In this document: positions 56,384 through 64,000 of the stretch, one piece after another
Numbering within the stretch: position 1 is the first letter of the stretch
Layout: every line of letters starts with the position of its first letter
Assembly (NCBI GenBank): GCA_019914945.1
Contig: CM034099.1
Coordinates: 21,478,704-21,542,703 of the forward strand
Length of the DNA stretch: 64,000 bases
Direction: 5' to 3'
DNA from: Typha latifolia
Lineage: Eukaryota; Streptophyta; Magnoliopsida; Poales; Typhaceae
Notes under the pieces: model-generated
Seen by the model: the letters and a program-made list of their open reading frames with translations, nothing else
The model's database searches: none
Told to the model about the DNA's origin: nothing
Position numbers and translations under genes: made by a program

Positions 56384-57197
56384 GAAGCCTCAGCAGAGAG
56401 CAGAAGCAACTCGTGTACGGCACTAACAGCGCTTTTACCTATATGTTTTTATCCTTTTTTTTTCTGCCCTTGTTCTATCTCTACGCTAAAGAAAACAGCA
56501 CTAGTGGAACCGACCATGACTGATGAGGGATTAATAAATAAATGTAAACAAGCATTTGCAAATAGTACCTTACATTTAAGTAAATTTACGGTTCTGGCCC
56601 TATGGTTTTTACTATTTAGGTTTTTTTTAAAAGTAACCTAATATTTTCTGTTTGTGTCATCCACTTAAGTGATATTAATCTCGCTGAAAATGTAACCGTA
56701 GAAAACGCAAGTGCTACTGGTGTCACGTATCCGGCCATCTGTTTGGAACCGATCCATACTGGAGTGTTGTGAGGAAATAGTAATGATGTATGTAGGAGGG
56801 TTGAGAACACAAAGATTCTTTTAAAATATAGGGTGTTAAATGCCAAAACATCAAGAGCAAAAGTGTTAGTATAAACTAATAAGGCTCACAAAAGGTCCAC
56901 CTGGATCAAGAACCACGTTTTGTCCCCTGCGCCTGCTTTGCCATTAGCTTTTCCAGCTCCACGCCTCCTTCCCCTTCCTGCCTCCCGAAAACGACCAAAT
57001 CATTGTGTCCTACCGCGCACTTCCCCTCTCTTTCTATATCTCTTCTCTCGCTCTACTTTGCGTATAACGGGCCCAATAAGGCTTCGATGATCGTGCACTT
57101 AGGCAGTAGGATTTGGGCTACCTACAGGCCCTCTTCAAAAACTTTTGTTACTTAAATCTCTTTTTTGCTTGTTCTTGATAGAGTTGTAGGTGATGGC

Positions 57198-57273
57198 CCA
57201 CCAGTCCACCACCACCACCAGTCCACCACCACCAACACCAACACCAACACCAGCAAACACCAACATCCACCAG
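57198..57273. repeat. CCA/ACC-rich low-complexity tract
   Basis: Repeated CCACCACCAC, CAACACCAACACC and similar words with no long open frame context. A slippage-prone simple repeat. Confidence 0.85.
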
Positions 57274-57565
57274 CGAGGGGGAACGTGGGGCCTGGTACTT
57301 GATGTCAGCACCACGCTATTGTGACGGGTGACCCTTCACTAATTCCATCAGTTCCAACACTATAATTCTCTCACGTTCTCACCCCTTGTCCCATTCCACT
57401 GTCTACTGACTCACCTCTCAACGAGTTCTTTCATTTTTTTCTGCTAAAAAAGTTGTTCTCCTTTTCCTTTTTCTTTTTGCATATCATCATCATCATCTAT
57501 GCTTTGTTGTTTCCTGTTCATGTTTGCTCTCATAACTTTAGTCCCAAGTCCCAACTCCATCCGCC

Positions 57566-57649
57566 TGGGCCAAACTTGCCCATTAATCGAACATAGGCGA
57601 AACTTAAGGCCCAGATAGTAGTCGATTGGGTCTAATCCAATCCGGCCCA
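57566..57649 (+). promoter_or_regulatory. Three site II (TGGGCC/GGCCCA) elements upstream of PSRP3
   Basis: TGGGCC at 57566-57571 and GGCCCA at 57608-57613 and 57644-57649 all lie within about 225 bp of the PSRP3 ATG. Clusters of this element are known binding sites of TCP factors in promoters of plant ribosomal-protein and organelle-biogenesis genes, which fits the downstream gene. Confidence 0.55.
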
Positions 57650-57789
57650 TGGATACCATAGAACATAACTCGACCCAAAATAGTTCTCTTATCTGAAACC
57701 ACCAACACCGTCGAAAGTCGCCAGTCGCCACACCTCCACTCTGTTCTATCTCTCTGCGGGATATTGTGAATAGCGAGAGCGAAGGGAAG

Positions 57790-58429
57790 ATGTTATCCCT
57801 ATCAGTCCATGCAAACCTAACCCCTCTCGCCCCCGCCTCTACCTCTCCGACTTCGTCTCTCCTCCACCACCTCCTCCTCCTCCCACCCAAACCCCTCTCC
57901 TTCTCCTCCCCGAGGCCCAACTCCACCCTTCACAAAACTCACCATTTGCCTCTTAAGAAGCTGCCTTCCTTCTCCTCATCCGCCTCATCTGCAGCCGTCG
58001 AAGCCCTCGAGACCTCCCCAGATGTAACCAGTGATGACCAAGAAGAGGAAAAACAGGTACCTTATATGACATTTGCTTTGTATTAAAAAAATCTCTCTCT
58101 TTCTGTTAAATTTTATGGGGGCACTGAGTCGAAATTGGGATTTGGAGTAGAAGCTAAGGGTCGTGGTGAAGGCCATGGAGAAGCCGAGAATAGTGCTGAA
58201 GTTTATATGGATGGAGAGGAATATTGGGTTGGCACTGGACCAGGTTATACCAGGCCATGGAAGTATTCCACTGAGCCCATATTACTTCTGGCCTCGGAAG
58301 GATGCGTGGGAGGAGCTCAAGTCGAAGCTGGAGGAGAAGCCATGGATCTCGCAGAAGCGTATGATTATACTCCTCAATCAAGCTACTGACATCATCAATC
58401 TCTGGCAGCAGAGCGGCGGAAATTTGTAG
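57790..58429 (+). CDS. PSRP3: Plastid-specific ribosomal protein 3 (PSRP3, cS23, Ycf65-like)
   Basis: Exons 57790-58056 and 58151-58429 with a 94-bp intron give 181 aa. The first about 75 residues ([17 protein letters not shown] onward) are a Ser/Pro/His-rich transit peptide followed by an acidic linker (SDDQEEEKQ). The mature domain starts [18 protein letters not shown] and contains [49 protein letters not shown] and the C-terminal [10 protein letters not shown], which identify PSRP3. It is a protein of the 30S subunit of chloroplast ribosomes, descended from cyanobacterial/algal ycf65. The acceptor GGAGTAG|AAG has a poor pyrimidine tract but is the only one that joins the frames. A second frame in exon 2 (58135-58389) is also open by chance. 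Confidence 0.95.
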
Positions 58430-59080
58430 AGTGGTTCTTCGCTTCCCTTTCCACCTTGAAACCATTTGCTCTTTTGTTACTCTCTGTCCCATTTTGTCAT
58501 ATCGGTGGTCTGCATTTATCATAGAGTTGACTTCTCACTTGTTCTGGATTATGTTATATATATGTTAATGCTGTTCCTTATATATTTCGAGTTTCTTTTA
58601 TCAAGATCGTTCCTTTTGGTTTATGAAGTGCCCTTTGTCTCTGACGCATGTGCAGTATTTTGGTTTTAATTGTGATTTTCTTTTTCTTGTCTTCAGTGTA
58701 GTAGGTTAAGCTTTCTTTGGTTTTAAGCTGTTACTGAGGAGAGTAATTGAAGCTTGACTTATTAGGGTGCGCATTTTCTTGGTTATTACAATCAAAAATC
58801 TAGAAAATGTAAGTTAGGAGTTCTTGTCTACCTATCTGCACCAATTCTATTTTGGTTGTCCCAAAAGATTCTCTGTTAAGTCTGAGAAGGGTTGCGATAG
58901 AAATTTTCAATTTTGCTAACAGTATCTGCATAAATAGTCAAAACGTAAGAGTTCATCGATATACACTATAGTACTACACGATGTATTTGAAGCTAGTTGT
59001 TGATATTTTATTTGTAAATGAATCTCAACTAGCAAGCAAGTAGGCTAATTATGAATCACAAACCCTTCATTTTCGCGATG

Positions 59081-59349
59081 ACATGCACTGGGGTCTTCAA
59101 GTTTACATTACTGAGTTGCTGATGTCTTGCCTTCTAATGTACTAGGTGTTATCCAAATATGGACTAAGACATAATGAAATTGTAAAAAAAAAGAAAAAGA
59201 AAAAGAAACAGAGTTGTGAAGTCATGATCTGTTCTGTCATTTGCTGGGAGGTTAAAAATTCACACTCCTTTGGATGATATAGCCTGTAACATGCACTGGG
59301 ACTTCAAGTATACATACTGAGTTGGCGAAGTCTTGAATTATAATGTACT
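59081..59349. repeat. Pair of diverged direct repeats, 208 bp apart
   Basis: ACATGCACTGGGGTCTTCAAG...ACTGAGTTGCTGATGTCTTG...AATGTACT at 59081-59143 recurs at 59289-59349 as ACATGCACTGGGACTTCAAG...ACTGAGTTGGCGAAGTCTTG...AATGTACT. Same orientation with small indels. Confidence 0.7.
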
Positions 59350-60454
59350 ACCGGATGATTAAGTATTCCAATTCTCAAGCCTTTTATTGAGGTCTTGACG
59401 CTGATCGTTCTGATATATGTGTATGTGATGACAAGTTTGCTGTATTTCAAGCAGTGCTAGGTATGTGTATGTGATGATATACATGAATTTTTAGTCACAC
59501 ATATTCTCTTTTATCTGTTTTTAGCTGCGCCTCATTCCATGTACCTTGCCTGTGGAAGGTATACTTGACTATGATTTTGAAGGGACTCTTTTGTAGCTTA
59601 TAATCCACATAAACTGAAGTTGCCTGTGCAGTTGCATATGGATTTATTTAGATTTTACTGAATGATGTGCTTACTGAAATTCCTGGATCCTTCACAGAAG
59701 GATTTCCTTTTCTTTTTCTTTCTTTAAACCTTTGCAAGTGTTGTTGAAATATACTTTTTCTCAAAAAGAAAAAAAAAGGTTATGTGGAGATATACCTCTC
59801 CAAAAGATGCACTTCAATTTAGAGGAACAATTTTTTTTTTTTTTGCTCAGATATCTAATGTATGTAAGGCTGTAAAAATAATCAAGCTGGCTCTGAGTTC
59901 TGCTCGCTAAGGCTCGATCAAGCCATTTTTCTATGCCGGGGAAGGTTGTTATTTTAAACAGTTCTTAGTACTGTTTGCTCAATCTTTGGATAAACACATT
60001 TCATGCCTTGTAGTTTGTTCTCTGGTTTTTTAATACAGAATTCCCACAATGTTTTACTATCTTCCTTACCTATGTATAATGAGATGCTGATCTTAAGCTG
60101 GTATTGTTGAACACTTTTGTTCTCTCCTTTGGCCTTATATACTAGCTTGACAGTCTCCATGTTATTTTTCTTCAAAATAGAGTCACACCCTAAGGTGCAT
60201 GTGTCTTTTAACAGTAGCTCCTCAAATTACTTCTAAATCCTCAAAGTGAACTAGTGTCCATATTAAAGCTAATGCCTTTGCTTTCATTTAAACTATTTAG
60301 AGTTACTCACTGGTCCCCTGAATTCAACTGCGTCAAACAGTCGAACATTAATATCCAAAAGATCGATCTTAGGAAAGAAATAAACTCAAAATTTGGTCAA
60401 TCTTTTTCTCAGAATCTTCACGCGAGCGTGTTTAGGCTTCCTTTCCATAAACTC

Positions 60455-60620
60455 TCTCATAGAATCCGAATCCGAATCCTATCAGAACTTGATGGATCCA
60501 GAGTCCCAGACCCGAGTTGATGGATCACACCCGAATCCGATAAATCCATTCTATTTCTAATCCGCTACGGCCGGTTTGACGGGTTAGCGGATCTACAGTC
60601 GGGTCACAACCCTTTTAAGC
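60455..60620. repeat. GC-rich transposon-like remnant
   Basis: A block with repeated CCGAATCCGA words and GACGGGTTAGCGGATCTACA followed by GGGTCACAACCC, in contrast to its AT-rich surroundings. It resembles the start of plant elements with GGGTTGTGACCCG ends, but a partner end was not found. Confidence 0.4.
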
Positions 60621-60797
60621 ACATGTGGCCACACGCTACACCCGTGTAATCCCACTGCTCACAAGAATGAGTATTTATGGAGTAGTAATAAATGAATAAT
60701 TTTCGACTTCCACAAATATTTGTGAGCTCGGATCTGGCCCCCGATTTTTCCTATTTGGCGGCGAGAAAGAGAGAGCGAGGTGGGGAAGGGAGCGGCC

Positions 60798-63364
60798 ATG
60801 GAGACGGCTATATGCAGTCGGATCGCTCTCTCCCCGAATCACGTTTTAAACCCCAAACCAGGTCTATAATCTTTCTTCTCCTCCCCCTCTTTTTTCTCTA
60901 CCGTAGGAATTTTTATTTTTATTTTTAAGCGTAGTTGTCTGATAGTTAACTCATTTGGGGGAGTTAAAAGATGAGGTTGTTAATTATAGGAATTGAACCT
61001 TGTGAGTACTAGTGCTAAAAGCGATCTTTTAAGTTGAAGAAGGCATTTTTGGGTGAAGTACCTATTTTGGAGAGGATGGAATGAAGTCTTTTACTGTACT
61101 CTAGCTATGTACAGCCATAGTGCAACCTGCGGTTCCCAAGAAGCCTGAATTAGTTTACATCTGATGGCTAATCTTTCTTTCAATGAAGTTTCAAAACAAA
61201 TTCCGTTTCATATTTTTATATTTCAATATTGCATGCATGCCATCAGCTCATAATCATAGCACACACCTCGATATTGCATGGCATGTCATCGATGTATCTT
61301 GGCCGGTCAAAATCAAGCCAAGGCTTACTATTATTCCTGAAACCGACTGGTTTATTGGTTTCAGTGGCTTTTCCCGATCACCTACAGGTGAAACCAATCC
61401 ATTCCATCTGAAACAGACCGCTTTCAACTGATCCTTTGAGCCATGCTCTTGAGTTGATGGGATAATATTTCTTTTACCGAGGTCAAACATTGTTCTAACA
61501 ATATTCATAGCATACGAGCATCAGGATATATATACATGCTAGTTGCTACTCAAATAAATGTTTGTTAATCCTTTTGATGTCCATAATTCATGCAAGTGAT
61601 GCACTTCATTTGTCTTCTGCAGGAGACAAGCTGTCACTGTATAAAGGGCAATGCTCAAATCCTGGTAATCTTTTGGTCATTTCAGCGACTGCACCAGGCA
61701 AAGGAGGTGGTTTGTTGGAAAGGCCAGTCATAGAAAAAACTACCCCTGGTCGTGAATCTGAATTTGACTTGAGGTACATGCTCAGTTTTTCCAGTGGTTG
61801 TGATGCCAAAGCTTGATTAGTTGTTGAATGTGTATTATAGGAATTTATTTATTTCCTAACTTAGCAACTTAACCGAATCTGTCTACCTCAATTTGTTCGT
61901 GAGCAGATAAAACTATATTTTGGTTATTACTGAAGGTTATGTATTAACTATCATATGTTTTGAACAGTCTCTGAGATCATGGTAGGCCATCTAAATCTTC
62001 TCTCAAATCTCGAATCATACTTATTCTTTATGTATATGATTGTGTGCATGTGTGCACATCCATCCATTCATCTGTCCGTTGGTATATATTATGTTCAAAC
62101 ATCAAAGTGACTTGATTTGTCTGCAATATAGAATGAGGATGAGTATCAGTAAAATGGATTAGAAACTTCAGAAAGGCTATCCATTTGTTTTATTTAAAAT
62201 AATTACATGTGTTATACTTTAAGTTGTGTAGGCAAATGTTGTAGTCATGCAAGTGGTTGTTTAACATTAATCCCCAAATGGAATTGCAAAACTACCAACA
62301 TTTGCCTTCTCTTTATGCTGTTTAGCTTTGTATCAGCACATTAACTGGGGAGATTTGCATTTAGCTGTCCACATTTCCTTCTTATTTGCCCAACATCCTC
62401 AGCTTCAATAATGATGATTTCTCTGAAATTTTTATTGAAATCCATTATTTAGTTTTCTTAAATTCAGGCGTTTCTAACTTCTTTTAATGAACTCCAGCAT
62501 TATGCTGAAATTTTAACACTTGGATTGACACATGGGGTGCCGCACAAGTTCTAATGTCCAACTAAATTGGCAACTGAACTTGATAGTGTATCTTTTGATC
62601 TGCGAGAAATCTGACTTACATTTCTACACAGAGGCCAAATTTTGAGTTCCTTGACATGTTGGATACTTGATATTCAGGATTGAATACTTCAATTCATCAA
62701 GAGATTGTTTTACTTAGATTCTTCTACTTTGACACCTCTACATAATTGTTTTCGGTGTCTAATATTCCGCAATGTGTGCAAATTATAAGAATGGTAAAGC
62801 TTGTTATACACTGTATTTTGTCATCATAGATATACACAAATGTACCACTTAGATATAAAGGTCACTTGTCATATTTCTCCATGACAAGCTCGTTTGTAAG
62901 GGTCACTTGTCATATTTTCCAGAAGCTGATACTTCTTGATGCATTGGAGGAGCATTTCTTGTGAGACTGCGCTTCTAGTGCATTTGCTCTTGATATGTTC
63001 AAACTGATTAGCATAATGCCTTTTTTGCCTTTTTTCGTCTTCAAAGATGAAAAATGACTCTTTCATTAGATGATAATACTCAGGCCATGAACTGGTTTGC
63101 AGGAAAGCTCGGAAAACAGCTCCTCCTTATCGTGTAATATTACACAACGACAACTTTAATAAGCGAGAGTATGTCGTCCAAGTTCTGATGAAAGTTATCC
63201 CGGGAATGACCCTTGATATTGCTGTCAATATTATGCAAGAGGCACACTACAATGGCCTTGCGGTGGTGATCATCTGTTCCCAAGCAGATGCCGAGCAACA
63301 CTGCATGCAGCTGAGGGGCAATGGTCTCCTTAGCTCGATTGAGCCTGCAAGTGGTGGATGCTAA
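60798..63364 (+). CDS. CLPS1: ATP-dependent Clp protease adapter ClpS1, chloroplastic
   Basis: Exons 60798-60861, 61623-61773 and 63103-63364 give 158 aa, the length usual for plant ClpS1. METAICSRIALSP is a family-typical transit peptide start, followed by GKGGGLLERPVIEKTTPGRE and ESEFDLR. The ClpS core runs from PPYRVILHNDNFNKREYVVQ (about residue 79) through VIPGMTLDIAVNIMQEAHYNG to AEQHCMQLRGNGLLSSIEP. Asn87, Asp88 and His120 sit where the bacterial adapter binds N-degron residues; the third acidic ligand of E. coli is Asn89 here, as in other plant ClpS1 as I recall. The adapter delivers stromal substrates such as glutamyl-tRNA reductase to ClpC/ClpP. It ends GGGC-like (SGGC). Confidence 0.96.
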
Positions 63365-64000
63365 AAGTTGTGTTCTGTTAGAAGACAGCATTGAAGGATC
63401 CCGTACTCTCTGTATCGGACTATTGTAGATATTTCATATCCATATAATCTATGATGGTCTTGATAATTATGCAAATGGAAGAGCTAGACAGATTGTATTA
63501 GATGTACTTTGTAGGCTGTATACAGGATTCTCCACATTTGGCCTCCTCTCTTAACAAACAGCTAATATCCTCTAGCACTATGAGCATTTATATCATCTCT
63601 AGGTCCCTTTAGATACTTTTCTCGGTGCTTTTAATGTTGACATAATGCGTTCAAATTTTTTACAAAATTTTTGGCCGTCGTAAAATTTGATCAGTCTAAA
63701 ATATTTGAGCTGGACTTAGCAACCGAACCACATCGCACAAAAATGAGGATCCAGAGTTACAAGTGGGGAATGTGCCTCAAAATCAGTTATATTCTAAAGA
63801 GATTAAAATAATGAGAACTATACAAAGTCTTGTTGCATTGGGTAATCATATGAGAAGTATAGATTATACAAACTAAATCATGTTACAATTATGTAGCCAT
63901 GAATCTTTTGAAAAAGAATATAAAGGATGCAATCATTTAACTGATACGAGTCAGTTTCCATACATGATAATAAGAGATCACAGAAAACAAATCTTTTACG
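63365..64000. other. 3' flank of CLPS1, AT-rich
   Basis: Contains the CLPS1 3' UTR and intergenic sequence to the window edge. No further gene was recognised. Confidence 0.45.

Larger units (their letters stand above)
56238..57789. other. Divergent intergenic region (bHLH and PSRP3 promoters)
   Basis: The left part is the bHLH leader with a GA run. The middle is AT-rich. A C/A-rich low-complexity tract lies at 57198-57273. The right 230 bp carry TGGGCC elements upstream of PSRP3. Confidence 0.5.
58430..60797. other. Intergenic region between PSRP3 and CLPS1
   Basis: No gene was recognised. It holds direct repeats (59081-59349), a fragment with GAGCC-family words near 59870-59945 (AAGGCTGTAAAAATAATCAAG, GGCTCGATCAAGCC) and a GC-rich remnant at 60455-60620. 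Confidence 0.45.

Noticed and set aside
57766..57789. PSRP3 start at 57766
   Set aside because: The codon is GTG. ATG at 57790 begins a normal transit peptide.
58135..58389. Gly/Glu-rich open frame in PSRP3 exon 2
   Set aside because: It has no ATG, overlaps the conserved PSRP3 frame entirely and resembles nothing known.
1..64000. CRISPR arrays, bacterial operons, phage or organelle-genome segments
   Set aside because: No regular spaced repeats, ribosome binding sites or organelle gene order were seen. The plastid-related genes here are nuclear, with introns and transit peptides.

Overview
This is nuclear DNA from a flowering plant. Genes with several introns, GT-AG splice sites and chloroplast transit peptides are set in AT-rich intergenic sequence with small DNA transposons, and there is one eukaryotic tRNA gene. 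The mix of GC-rich genes (MYB, E-class PPR) and GC-poor many-exon genes resembles non-grass monocots, but I cannot name a species. A nuclear ndhL gene indicates a plant that keeps the chloroplast NDH complex.

Layout. 1-4850: gene-poor repeats. 4853-4926: tRNA-Ile(AAU). 5143-6630 (-): E-class PPR. 6842-10893 (+): possible two-exon 74-aa membrane protein. 13623-15178 (+): MIXTA-type R2R3-MYB. 18820-19104: fold-back MITE. 19355-20674 (-): plastid five-bladed beta-propeller protein. 21120-23898 (+): Rubisco large-subunit methyltransferase, convergent with 24743-29143 (-), a NIP/ATL-type RING-H2 ligase. 31161-33101 (-): P-class PPR. 34470-35969 (+): second E-class PPR. 36398-39089 (-): Gly/Tyr-rich disordered protein (At5g39570/PLDRP1 type). 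39573-41367 (-): CREST-like membrane protein with two GC-AG introns. 42731-44666: two hAT-like elements. 45174-49336 (+): GDT1 cation transporter. 50359-52404 (+): NdhL. 54774-56237 (-): bHLH30/TMO5-like factor. 57790-58429 (+): plastid ribosomal protein PSRP3. 60798-63364 (+): ClpS1.

The gene models were assembled by hand from splice sites, and every proposed exon chain keeps frame to a stop codon. About half of the proteins are predicted to enter plastids or mitochondria and cover Rubisco modification, NDH, translation, proteolysis and RNA processing. The genes have separate promoters, so this is not an operon, and I see no sign that they form one pathway. I found no clearly new biological system. 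The best leads are the CREST-like family with its GC-AG introns, the 74-aa candidate, the extra cysteine motif on the RING-H2 protein, a retained-intron tail on the disordered protein, and the transposons with visible target-site duplications.
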